From: Paludibacteraceae bacterium
GTDB taxonomy: Bacteria; Bacteroidota; Bacteroidia; Bacteroidales; Paludibacteraceae
DNA: 20,121 nucleotides
Assembly (NCBI GenBank): GCA_024400275.1
Contig: JAKSMY010000035.1
Coordinates: 1 to 20,121, forward strand
Direction: 5' to 3'
Shown: piece by piece, positions 8,331-16,292 of the stretch
Layout: every line of letters begins with the position of its first letter
Numbering within the stretch: position 1 is the first letter of the stretch
Position numbers and translations under genes: made by a program
The notes under the pieces: model-generated
What the model was told of the DNA's origin: nothing
Databases searched by the model: none
What the model saw: the letters and a program-made list of their open reading frames with translations, nothing else

Positions 8331-9392
8331 ATGGCGAAAAAGTGTTTTCTTTGTTTTTTATTGACCCTGTTGTCATGTGGAATCATGGCTGCTCCCTATA
8401 CCGTGGTCATTGATGCCGGGCATGGTGGAAAAGATGCCGGTGCCGTTAGCCGTAAAGGATTGATGGAGAAGACTTTAAATTTGGAAGTCAGCCTTCGTTT
8501 AGCATCTAAGATTCGTACGCAATTTCCTGAAGTGAAAGTGCTTTTAACCCGTTCAACCGACGAGTTTATTCCTTTGCAGGGACGTGCGGATTTTGTTAAT
8601 AAGAACAATGCTGATTTATTCATTTGTGTTCACACAAACGCTGCCGATAGTCGTAGTGCTTCCGGTACTGAGGTTTTTATTCTTGGTACCGATAAAATGG
8701 AACAAAACTTAGATGTTGCTATGCGTGAAAACGCTGTTATCAAACTCGAATCGGACTACCAAACTACCTACCAGGGGTTTGATCCCAATAGTGTGGAGTC
8801 ATATATCATGTTCGAACTGATGCAGAACCAATACATAGATAAAAGTTTGCAATTTGCATCTCTTGTTCAGAATGAGTTTACCCACACCCTTCACCGTGAG
8901 GATAGGGGAGTGCGTCAGGCTGCTTTTTGGGTGTTGCTCAAGTCTGCTTGCCCCAGCGTACTCATCGAAATGGGCTTTATCAGCAACGAGGAAGAGGAAA
9001 AATATCTAGGTTCAGATCAGGGTAAAAGAGAGATAACCGATGCTCTTTTTCAAGCTTTTTGTAGGTACTACAAACCCGGGCAGGTCATCAAAGATGACCC
9101 CATGCAACCTGATAAACCGGTTCAACCTGACAAATCTGATAAACTTGTTCAACTTGATAAACCTGTTCAACCCGCTTCTCCATCTTGGAGAGTACAGATT
9201 TTCGTTTCCAAAACCCTACTGCCTAAATCGGACCCCAATTTCAAAAAAGAAACAGACTACACTTATGTTCACGTAAACGGTTTATATAAATATATGATTG
9301 GAGATTTTTCTACCAGGGAAGAGGCAGTTGCCAAGAAAAAACAATTAATGGAAAAATTTCCTGACTGCTTTGTTGTCAAAATTGATAAATAA
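8331..9392 (+). CDS. N-acetylmuramoyl-L-alanine amidase with C-terminal SPOR-like domain
   Basis: Zinc amidase that cuts the bond between MurNAc and the stem peptide, probably in the periplasm during cell separation. The Amidase_3 domain (about 20-245) shows the metal ligands in VVIDAGHGGKDAGA (His), LMEKTLNLEV (Glu) and DLFICVHTNA (His), plus the catalytic Glu in SVLIEMGFISNEEE. A linker with VQPDKP-type repeats (about 257-283) leads to a domain of about 70 residues starting WRVQIFVSKTLL that resembles SPOR, a septal denuded-glycan binder. The N-terminus is hydrophobic, with LLSC around residue 16 that could be a lipobox; otherwise cleavage would follow GIMA. The start is the ATG at 8331, just downstream of the promoter; the earlier in-frame start lies inside the promoter. 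The family call is secure; SPOR is likely but less certain. Confidence 0.93.
   Translation: MAKKCFLCFLLTLLSCGIMAAPYTVVIDAGHGGKDAGAVSRKGLMEKTLNLEVSLRLASKIRTQFPEVKVLLTRSTDEFIPLQGRADFVNKNNADLFICVHTNAADSRSASGTEVFILGTDKMEQNLDVAMRENAVIKLESDYQTTYQGFDPNSVESYIMFELMQNQYIDKSLQFASLVQNEFTHTLHREDRGVRQAAFWVLLKSACPSVLIEMGFISNEEEEKYLGSDQGKREITDALFQAFCRYYKPGQVIKDDPMQPDKPVQPDKSDKLVQLDKPVQPASPSWRVQIFVSKTLLPKSDPNFKKETDYTYVHVNGLYKYMIGDFSTREEAVAKKKQLMEKFPDCFVVKIDK
9101..9175 (+). repeat. VQP/DKP coding micro-repeat in the amidase linker
   Basis: Degenerate copies built on gttcaacctg and ctgataaac alternate through this stretch and encode the VQPDKP-type linker. Positions 9142-9163 match 13126-13147 in dnaX at 20 of 22 bases, so the same nucleotide repeat sits in two unrelated genes. 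Confidence 0.75.
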
Positions 9393-9412
9393 TTGATAAT
9401 TATATTGTTATT

Positions 9413-10330
9413 ATGAAACACGCAAGAGAATATAAAGTGGCTGCATTAGCCATCGTTTGTGCTTTTTTAGTGTATTTTGGGATGTATTATTTAAAAGGAG
9501 TGAATGTCTTTTCGCCTGTCAAGCACTATGTGGGTGTCTTCGATAATGTCAGTGGATTGCAGGAACAGGCCCCCGTCTATGTGCGTGGCTATAAAGTGGG
9601 ACAAGTTGATAAAATAACTTACGATTATACTTTGGAAAATGCCTTTACTGTAACTATTTCCATGGACAAGAATATTGCTATTATGGCTCCCAGTGAGATG
9701 CGCCTCTTTGACGATGGTATTCTTGGGGGGAAGGCTATTGAGGTCATAGTGCCTGTCGGCAGCACAGACGGACAGACTATTTACGCTGAGGGCGACACTA
9801 TCGCCACATTTGTTGTGCATGGTTTGTTGGAGACATTGCAGGAGGGTTTTATGGCTAAAGTGGATGACGCTCTTGGCAATTTGGATTCTCTTATTACCAA
9901 AGTGAATGACCAAATAGGTAAGGACGAACTCAAAAACACTTTGCAAAACCTGGAGCAAATATCTACCCAACTTAACGTGAGCGCGCGCGATATAAAAGAG
10001 GTAACCCATAATAAACTGCCACAAATAATTCAAAATGCTGATACCGTCGTATTTAATGCCAAAGTAGCTTCTCAAAAAATCAAAGATGTGGATCTCCAAG
10101 CCACTGTCATGCGTGTAGATAATGTGGTTGATACGCTTCAATCTATCATTTCCACCAAAGAAGGTACCTTGGGTTTATTGCTCAACGACAAAGGTTTATA
10201 CCAACATATTGACTCTACTGTAGTTTCTGTGGATAGCCTTGTCACTGACTTGAAAGCCAATCCGAAACGGTATGTTCATTTCTCCCTCTTTGGGGCAAAG
10301 GATAAGAGTTCCAAGAAGAAAGCGAAATAA
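9413..10330 (+). CDS. MCE-domain (MlaD-like) membrane-anchored lipid-transport protein
   Basis: Probable substrate-binding subunit of an MCE-type phospholipid transport system between the inner and outer membranes. One N-terminal transmembrane helix (about 8-29, VAALAIVCAFLVYFGMYYL) anchors the protein. A single MCE/MlaD domain follows (about 36-118), with the hallmark GVFDNVSGLQEQAPVYVRGY and KVGQVDKITYDY. The remaining 180 or so residues are predicted helical (LENLEQ- and VNDQIGKDEL-type segments), as in Bacteroidota single-MCE proteins whose C-termini pack into a needle or coil. The gene is 20 bp after the amidase and shares its promoter. The partners mlaE and mlaF (permease and ATPase) are not in the window, so they must be encoded elsewhere. 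Length 305 aa is usual. Confidence 0.88.
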   Translation: MKHAREYKVAALAIVCAFLVYFGMYYLKGVNVFSPVKHYVGVFDNVSGLQEQAPVYVRGYKVGQVDKITYDYTLENAFTVTISMDKNIAIMAPSEMRLFDDGILGGKAIEVIVPVGSTDGQTIYAEGDTIATFVVHGLLETLQEGFMAKVDDALGNLDSLITKVNDQIGKDELKNTLQNLEQISTQLNVSARDIKEVTHNKLPQIIQNADTVVFNAKVASQKIKDVDLQATVMRVDNVVDTLQSIISTKEGTLGLLLNDKGLYQHIDSTVVSVDSLVTDLKANPKRYVHFSLFGAKDKSSKKKAK

Positions 10331-10644
10331 ATTAATTTAAACTATTTCTAATTAATATAGGCTCTTACTATTTCGTTAAATTTGCCTTTTTCAGTGGGTT
10401 AGCATTTTTTGTTTCACGCTTTTTTGTGGAACAAGAGGGCTTATCTTCTGTGAAAATCAATGGATTACATGTTGAAAACTATTGCAATTGATTGGAAATC
10501 AGATGTATATGCGTAAGTCATTGTAAATCTCATTGATACAAACAACTATAAATCATCTATCGGGTTCAGATTTGCTCATGTCAAAAAAAAGCAGTACCTT
10601 TGCACCGTTTTTCGGACTTTTTGTGCCCGTACTCAAGTAAAAAA
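10331..10644 (+). other. mlaD-dnaA intergenic region, no gene found
   Basis: This stretch of 314 bp has no credible gene. It starts with an AT-only inverted repeat (ATTAATT 10331-10337 with AATTAAT 10350-10356) just after the MCE gene stop, too weak to call a terminator. A lone -7-like TAAATTTG (10377-10384) lacks a -33 partner. One 7-of-9 DnaA-box-like site (reverse strand, around 10425-10433) stands alone. The convincing dnaA promoter lies at 10571-10602, followed by a leader of about 36 nt. Confidence 0.6.
10571..10602 (+). promoter_or_regulatory. Bacteroidota promoter for the dnaA operon
   Basis: TTTG (10571-10574), a 20-bp spacer, and TACCTTTG (10595-10602). Transcription would start near 10609. 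An in-frame TTG at 10600 overlaps the -7 box and therefore cannot be the dnaA start. Confidence 0.85.
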
Positions 10645-12015
10645 TTGGAACATAACATCAACATATTATGGAGCCAATGCGCTACCATCTTGCGTGACAA
10701 TCTCAAGCCGAGTGTGTATAACACTTGGTTCGCGTCGTTGGAGCCGTTAGACTTTAGTAATAATCGTTTGGTGTTGCGGGTTCGTAGTCGTTTTGTGGCG
10801 GAATATATCGAGGAAAACTATATTGATCTCTTGGGTAAAGTTATCCATCGCGTTTTTGGTAATGATACATGTTTAGAATATCGTGTCTTGGTGGATTCCA
10901 CCTCAGGTGCTACCGCCACCTATCCTTCCGATGGAGGAACAGGTTCGTCCGGACGTATTATCGCCAATGAGCCTCTTCCTATGACCAATTGGGATAATCA
11001 ACTCAACACGTGCTATACTTTCCAAAATTTCATTCAAGGCGAAACCAATAAACTTGCTCGTTCTGCGGGATTGGCCATTGCCAAGGAGCCCGGTAAAACA
11101 ATCTTCAATCCTTTGTTTGTTTATGGTGGTAGCGGAGTAGGTAAAACCCACTTGGCAAATGCTATCGGAAATCAGATAGCAGCCGAGAATCCCACTTTGC
11201 GGGTGCTGTATGTCAATGCGAATACATTTAAACTTCAGTTTCAAGAGGCATTCGGGCAAAATAAAATCCCTGAGTTTTTATTGTTCTACCAAAGTGTTGA
11301 TGTTCTTATTTTGGACGATATACAATTCTTCTCGGGATTACGGGGAACGCAGGATACGTTCTTTCATATTTTCAACTATCTCCATCAGATGCGTAAGCAA
11401 CTTATCCTTACATCGGATTGCTCGCCCTTGCAGTTGAAAGATGTGGAGGAGCGCCTATTAACTCGTTTCAAATGGGGTTTACCTATCGAGATTCAGCGTC
11501 CCGACTTGCAGTTGCGTAAGCAGATATTAATCGACAAGATGCGTCGTGACGGTATGCAACTCAGCGAGGAGATAGTGGACTATATTGCCCAAAACGCTTG
11601 CGATAACATACGTGATATAGAGGGTATCTTGGCTTCGCTCATGGCGTACTCAACCCTCATGAATAACGAGATAGATTTAGATTTGACCAAACAGGTCGTT
11701 CAGCGGTTGGTCAGTGTTGTTCCCAAGCAAATACAGATGTCCGATGTGATGGGTGCTGTCTGTGAGCATACCGGTATATCCGAAAAAGCCATCGCTTCCA
11801 AATCAAGACAAAGAGAAGTCTTGCAGGCACGCCAGATGTTTATATATTTGGCTAAGAGCCTATCGGATTATTCACTTGTGGATATAGGAAATAAGATGGG
11901 ACATCGTAGTCACGCTACTATTCTCCACGCCTTGAATACGATAAAGAAACAGTTAGAGTACGACAAGGTGCTGAAGCATGACCTGCAAATGATAGAATAC
12001 GAGTTAAAGAAATAA
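10645..12015 (+). CDS. dnaA: Chromosomal replication initiator protein DnaA, TTG start
   Basis: Binds DnaA boxes and melts the origin as an ATP-bound oligomer. Domain I is short (NINILWSQCATILRDNLKPS, then VYNTWFASLEPL). The AAA+ domain III shows an NFIQGETNKLARSAGLAIA segment, Walker A (GGSGVGKTHLANAIG), Walker B (VDVLILDDIQFFSG) and sensor 1 (LILTSD). Domain IV ends with the signature helix region MGHRSHATILHAL. There is no in-frame ATG between the promoter and the conserved N-terminus. TTG at 10645 aligns with the usual Bacteroidales start (a few residues before LW..C); TTG at 10621 is the other option. From 10645 the protein has 456 residues. In the signature, Ser replaces the usual Asp before His (see findings). 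dnaX starts 2 bp after the stop. The identity is certain; the start is probable. Confidence 0.95.
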   Translation: MEHNINILWSQCATILRDNLKPSVYNTWFASLEPLDFSNNRLVLRVRSRFVAEYIEENYIDLLGKVIHRVFGNDTCLEYRVLVDSTSGATATYPSDGGTGSSGRIIANEPLPMTNWDNQLNTCYTFQNFIQGETNKLARSAGLAIAKEPGKTIFNPLFVYGGSGVGKTHLANAIGNQIAAENPTLRVLYVNANTFKLQFQEAFGQNKIPEFLLFYQSVDVLILDDIQFFSGLRGTQDTFFHIFNYLHQMRKQLILTSDCSPLQLKDVEERLLTRFKWGLPIEIQRPDLQLRKQILIDKMRRDGMQLSEEIVDYIAQNACDNIRDIEGILASLMAYSTLMNNEIDLDLTKQVVQRLVSVVPKQIQMSDVMGAVCEHTGISEKAIASKSRQREVLQARQMFIYLAKSLSDYSLVDIGNKMGHRSHATILHALNTIKKQLEYDKVLKHDLQMIEYELKK

Positions 12016-12017
12016 AA

Positions 12018-13628
12018 ATGAGTGACTATATTGTATCGGCGCGCAAATACCGTCCTACTACTTTTGAATCGGTGGTTGGGCAGAAAGCATTGACGGAGAC
12101 CTTACGCAATGCCATTAAGCAGAACCATTTGGCGCATGCCTATCTGTTTTGCGGACCGCGTGGAGTCGGTAAGACTACTTGTGCACGTATCTTTGCCAAA
12201 ACTATCAACTGCCTACAACCTACGGCAGAGCACGATGCCTGCAATCAATGTGAGAGTTGTGTCGCTTTTAATGAGCAGCGTTCGTTTAATATACATGAAC
12301 TGGATGCTGCCTCTAATAATTCAGTTGAGGATATTCGTACTTTGATTCAAGAGGTGCGTATTCCTCCTCAAATAGGACAGTATAGTGTCTATATCATCGA
12401 CGAGGTTCACATGCTTTCACAAGGCGCATTCAATGCTCTTTTGAAAACACTGGAGGAACCGCCTTCGTATGCCATTTTTATTCTTGCCACCACCGAAAAG
12501 CATAAAGTATTGCCTACTATTTTAAGTCGTTGTCAGGTGTATGATTTCCAACGAATAACGATTATGGATATCGTTCACCACCTCGAATATGTGGCCCGTA
12601 CCGAGGGTATTCAGGCGGAGCAGGAAGCCTTGCGTGTTGTGGCGGAGAAAGCAGATGGGGGCATGCGTGATGCCCTCAGTATATTTGACCAGTTAGTCGC
12701 TTTCTGTGGCAGTACGGTTACATATAGCCAAACCATCGAGGTGCTCAATGTTTTGGATACGGATTATTATTTCCGTTTGACCGACTATGCACTCACCAAC
12801 AAGGTCAGCGAAGCTTTGCTGCTCTTTAATGAAATACTCCAAAAAGGCTTTGATGCAGGACATTTTATTATGGGTATTATGCAGCATCTGCGTAATGTCT
12901 TAGTGGCAAAAGATCCACAGACAGTGGCTTTATTGGAAACGTCCGAATCTGCCCAACAGCAGTATATTGATTTGGCACACCGTTGTGATTCGCAGTGGTT
13001 ATTTCGGGCGTTGGACTTATTAAATGCCTTGGATATCAACTTCCGTACGGCTAAGAATAAACGTCTCACGGTTGAATTAGCCCTCGTCAAATGGTGTCAA
13101 CCTGTTCAGACCGTTCAACCTGCTCAACTTGTTCAACCTGCTAAACCGGCTCAACCTGTTCAACAGGCTCACCCCGTTCAACCTACCACTCTCCCCAGTC
13201 TCCATCGTTCCACACGTCAAACCGTAGCGGATGAAAGACCTTCACAGTCCGAGGAGGGGCAGCGCAATACCCCTTTTACATCTGACCTGCTCAACCAAGC
13301 GTGGGCAGGTCTGGTTAAGCACTTCCCCAACGAGGGACGCTTAATGGTCATGCTCAACGATTATAAACCCGTTTTGGCGCAGGATAATGCGATTGTCCTT
13401 ACACTCACCAACCCTTGGCAACAGGAGGAAATAAACAAGCATAGCAAGCGGATAATAGCACTCTTGCGCGATGCTTTGCATAATGACCATATTACTATGC
13501 AGGTCAATGTGGAGGAGTACCACAAAGAGCAACAAGCCTATACTTCGCAGGAGAAATATAAACTGCTCATCAGCCAAAATCCTGCTTTGCAGCAAATCAA
13601 AGACGCGCTTAATTTGCAATTGGAATAA
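12018..13628 (+). CDS. dnaX: DNA polymerase III subunit gamma/tau
   Basis: Clamp-loader ATPase that loads the beta sliding clamp and ties the replisome together. Residues 1-230 hold the AAA+ core: YIVSARKYRPTTFESVVGQ, Walker A (GPRGVGKTTCARIFAKT), a zinc-binding cysteine cluster (NCLQPTAEHDACNQCESC), Walker B region (YSVYIIDEVHMLS), FNALLKTLEEPP and the SRC motif. The collar domain follows to about 350. Residues 360-390 are a VQP/AQP/AKP repeat linker. The C-terminal tau-type domain (PFTSDLLNQAWAGLVKHFPN onward) is the form seen in Bacteroidota. The gene begins 2 bp after dnaA and ends in a TAATG overlap with ygiQ. I see no slippery A-run that would indicate programmed gamma production. Length 536 aa is on the short side for the order. 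Confidence 0.96.
   Translation: MSDYIVSARKYRPTTFESVVGQKALTETLRNAIKQNHLAHAYLFCGPRGVGKTTCARIFAKTINCLQPTAEHDACNQCESCVAFNEQRSFNIHELDAASNNSVEDIRTLIQEVRIPPQIGQYSVYIIDEVHMLSQGAFNALLKTLEEPPSYAIFILATTEKHKVLPTILSRCQVYDFQRITIMDIVHHLEYVARTEGIQAEQEALRVVAEKADGGMRDALSIFDQLVAFCGSTVTYSQTIEVLNVLDTDYYFRLTDYALTNKVSEALLLFNEILQKGFDAGHFIMGIMQHLRNVLVAKDPQTVALLETSESAQQQYIDLAHRCDSQWLFRALDLLNALDINFRTAKNKRLTVELALVKWCQPVQTVQPAQLVQPAKPAQPVQQAHPVQPTTLPSLHRSTRQTVADERPSQSEEGQRNTPFTSDLLNQAWAGLVKHFPNEGRLMVMLNDYKPVLAQDNAIVLTLTNPWQQEEINKHSKRIIALLRDALHNDHITMQVNVEEYHKEQQAYTSQEKYKLLISQNPALQQIKDALNLQLE
13097..13186 (+). repeat. VQP coding micro-repeat in the DnaX linker
   Basis: Degenerate tandem copies of a unit near gttcaacctgct encode the VQPAQLVQPAKPAQPVQ-type linker. 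The unit is the same as in the amidase linker at 9101-9175 (20 of 22 bases shared between 13126-13147 and 9142-9163). Confidence 0.75.
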
Positions 13629-15316
13629 TGTCGGAAGACTTGAAGAAATATTTGCCCACTACACGCAAGGAATTAGATATACGCGGTTGGAACGATGTCG
13701 ATGTCATTCTTTTCTCGGGTGATGCGTATATCGACCACCCCCAGTTCGGGGCTGCTGTTATTGGGCGTGTTCTTCAGGCGCACGGCTATCGGGTGGCTAT
13801 CGTACCACAACCTGATTGGCATGGTGATTATCGTGATTTTACCAAACTGGGACGGCCACGGCTTTTCTTTGCCATCACCGCCGGCTCTATGGACTCGATG
13901 GTTAACCACTACACTGCCGGTAAACGCCGTCGTTCCGACGATGCTTATACGCCCGACGGAAGAGCCGGTATGCGACCTGACTATTGCACCATCACTTACG
14001 CGCGACTGCTTAAACAACTTTTTCCCGATGTACCTGTTGTCATAGGAGGCATAGAAGCCAGTATGCGCCGTTTGGCGCACTATGACTATTGGTCTGACAC
14101 TTTCATGCCCTCTGTTTTGGTGGATTCACTGGCAGATATACTTATCTATGGTATGGGTGAAAAAGCTATCGTCCAAGTAGCGGATTATATCCAAGCCAAC
14201 GGCACCCTGCCGCACAACGTACCTCAAACGGCGTTTCGAGACCCTGAATTAGCGATGCAAGACAGTCCCTCTATCCTTCATCTGCATGGTTTCGAGGAAG
14301 AAAAGAAGAATAAAACCATCTATGCTGAGGATTTTCGGCTGACCGAAATAGAGTCTAATAAGATACATGCCAAGACGATTGTGCAGGACGATATAGTCGT
14401 CAATCCGCCTTTCCCACCCATGACAACCGATGAGTTAGATGCTGTCTATGACCTGCCATTCCAGTATAAACCGCACCCAAAATATAAGGACAAGCAGATT
14501 CCTGCATACGAGATGATTCGTTTCTCCGTCTGTCTCCATCGTGGCTGCTTTGGAGGATGCTCTTTCTGCACCATATCAGCCCATCAAGGCAAGCAGATTA
14601 CTTCGCGCTCCAAAGAGAATATCATCCGCCAAATAACTCTGCTCAAAGACCTGCCTGAATGGAAAGGCTACATCAGTGATTTAGGTGGTCCTTCGGCTAA
14701 TATGTACGGTATGCACGGCAAGAATACTCACTTATGCGAACAATGTGCTCGTCCCAGTTGCCTGCAACCTAATATATGCACCAACCTGCACCAAAATTTT
14801 GCACCTATCTTGGATATCTATCGTTCGGTGGACCGACTGCCTTTTATCAAGAAAGCCTTTGTGGGAAGCGGTATTCGCTATGACCTTATGTCCGAAGCCT
14901 ACGGACGGCAACTCATCACACGGCATGTTTCCGGACGACTGAAAGTCGCACCCGAACATTGCGCCGATAATGTACTCCAATTGATGCGTAAACCGCAGTG
15001 GAAAGAATACTTGCGTTTCCGTGATTTCTTCAATAAAGTCAATCGTGAAGCCGGCATGCATCAGCAACTCATTCCTTATTTTATTTCCTCGCACCCCGGC
15101 TGCACCAATCGCGATATGGTGGCTCTCGCCGACGAGACCAGACGAATGAATTATCACCCTGAACAGGTGCAGGATTTCACCCCAACGCCCATGACACTTT
15201 CCACGTGCATGTATTACACCGGCATCAACCCTTATACCATGCAACCTATCTATGTCGCCAAGTCAGCACAAGATAAAAAACACCAAAACAGTTTCTTCTT
15301 TTGGTGGAAAAAATAA
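13628..15316 (+). CDS. ygiQ: YgiQ-family radical SAM protein
   Basis: Radical SAM enzyme of the UPF0313/YgiQ family; its reaction is not established. The N-terminal part (about 1-290) carries a B12-binding-like fold with VDVILFSGDAYIDHPQFGAA and VVIGGIEASMRRLAHYDYWS. The radical SAM core has the CxxxCxxC cluster in CLHRGCFGGCSFCTIS, followed by SDLGGPSANMYGMHGKNTHL, a second cysteine group (CEQCARPSCLQPNIC) and KAFVGSGIRYDLM. The ATG at 13628 overlaps the dnaX stop (TAATG). At 562 aa it is shorter than the 600-740 usual for the family; it stops soon after KKHQNSFFFWWKK, so the basic C-terminal extension seen in many homologues is largely absent. The domain call is secure; the substrate is unknown. 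Confidence 0.93.
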   Translation: MSEDLKKYLPTTRKELDIRGWNDVDVILFSGDAYIDHPQFGAAVIGRVLQAHGYRVAIVPQPDWHGDYRDFTKLGRPRLFFAITAGSMDSMVNHYTAGKRRRSDDAYTPDGRAGMRPDYCTITYARLLKQLFPDVPVVIGGIEASMRRLAHYDYWSDTFMPSVLVDSLADILIYGMGEKAIVQVADYIQANGTLPHNVPQTAFRDPELAMQDSPSILHLHGFEEEKKNKTIYAEDFRLTEIESNKIHAKTIVQDDIVVNPPFPPMTTDELDAVYDLPFQYKPHPKYKDKQIPAYEMIRFSVCLHRGCFGGCSFCTISAHQGKQITSRSKENIIRQITLLKDLPEWKGYISDLGGPSANMYGMHGKNTHLCEQCARPSCLQPNICTNLHQNFAPILDIYRSVDRLPFIKKAFVGSGIRYDLMSEAYGRQLITRHVSGRLKVAPEHCADNVLQLMRKPQWKEYLRFRDFFNKVNREAGMHQQLIPYFISSHPGCTNRDMVALADETRRMNYHPEQVQDFTPTPMTLSTCMYYTGINPYTMQPIYVAKSAQDKKHQNSFFFWWKK

Positions 15317-15326
15317 CCTTTAGATT

Positions 15327-16292
15327 ATGAAGCAGAAATACCATATTAATCCTGTTACCTTATCCTTGGAACATGTTGAGCAAGGCTTAGGATATTGGTT
15401 ACGCCGTTCCGGTTTTTATCTTTTGGGAGGTATATGTTTGGGAATAGTGTTCTTTTTCCTTTTTTACCATTTCTTCCCCTCGCCACGTGAACGCCAACTC
15501 ATTAATCAACGCAATCAGTTGGAGGTTCAACTTGAACTTTTAGACGACCAAGTCAACCAGATGCAAGTCGTTATGGCAGACCTCTCGCAACGCGATGATA
15601 ATCTCTATCGCGTGCTTCTCGGTGCGGATTCTATTCCTGTCGGCGTTCGGCAGGGTGCCACCAAGAAAATGTCTTACTACGACGACATACGCGATATGAC
15701 TAATTCCGAACTTGCTGCCAATCTGACGCTCAAAACAGACATTCTGGAAAAAGAACTGTACGTGCAAGCCAAATCATACGATGAGATAATAGACTTGGCT
15801 AAGACGCAAGAGATAAAAATGGAAAATATACCTGCCATTCAGCCCGTTTTGAATAAGAACCTCACACGTGTCGCAAGCGGCTATGGTTGGCGTGTGGACC
15901 CTGTTTATCATGTCAGACGTTTCCACGAGGGCATGGACTTCACTGCACCAAAAGGAACAGATGTCTTTGCTACAGGGAATGGTAAGGTTGTTTTTGTCGG
16001 ACATAAACAGGGCTACGGCAACACGGTCATCGTGGATCACGGCTTTGGATACCAGACGCTCTATGCCCACCTGTTCAAATCACTGTGCAGGGTAGGGCAG
16101 AAAGTCAAAAGGGCAGATATAATTGCACTCGTCGGTAATACAGGTAAATCAACAGGGCCGCACCTTCACTACGAGGTGCACTACCACGGAAAAGCAATTG
16201 ACCCCAGAAACTTCTATTTCTACGATCTGACTCCTGAAGAATACGATAAAATGGTACAACTATCCAACAACTTCGGACGTATGTTAGACTAA
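15327..16292 (+). CDS. Membrane-anchored M23 (LytM-type) peptidase
   Basis: Probable zinc endopeptidase acting on peptidoglycan cross-links, or an amidase activator, in the periplasm. One transmembrane segment (about 29-50, FYLLGGICLGIVFFFLFYHF) follows a short cytoplasmic N-terminus. A coiled coil (about 56-90, QLINQRNQLEVQLELLDDQV) and a helical linker lead to the M23 domain (about 180-290). The metal ligands are visible in RFHEGMDFTAP (HxxxD) and GPHLHYEVHYHG (HxH), with YGNTVIVDHGFGYQTLYAHL typical of the core. All ligands are present, so an active enzyme is likely. Start ATG at 15327 is 10 bp after ygiQ, so it belongs to the dnaA operon. Its stop codon overlaps that of the convergent regulator by four bases. 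It may act with the amidase upstream; that link is inference. Confidence 0.93.
   Translation: MKQKYHINPVTLSLEHVEQGLGYWLRRSGFYLLGGICLGIVFFFLFYHFFPSPRERQLINQRNQLEVQLELLDDQVNQMQVVMADLSQRDDNLYRVLLGADSIPVGVRQGATKKMSYYDDIRDMTNSELAANLTLKTDILEKELYVQAKSYDEIIDLAKTQEIKMENIPAIQPVLNKNLTRVASGYGWRVDPVYHVRRFHEGMDFTAPKGTDVFATGNGKVVFVGHKQGYGNTVIVDHGFGYQTLYAHLFKSLCRVGQKVKRADIIALVGNTGKSTGPHLHYEVHYHGKAIDPRNFYFYDLTPEEYDKMVQLSNNFGRMLD

Noticed and set aside
9491..10141. 216-codon minus-strand ORF opposite the MCE gene
   Set aside because: Shadow of a well-supported gene; the translation shows no known domain and is rich in His and Ile as expected from antisense.
10460..10516. Possible 18-residue leader peptide (MDYMLKTIAIDWKSDVYA)
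   Set aside because: Very short, no ribosome-binding site, and upstream of the identified dnaA promoter, so it would need transcription from the MCE operon.
10331..10644. Replication origin upstream of dnaA
   Set aside because: Only one 7-of-9 DnaA-box-like site (about 10425-10433) and no cluster or iterons. AT-richness alone is not enough.
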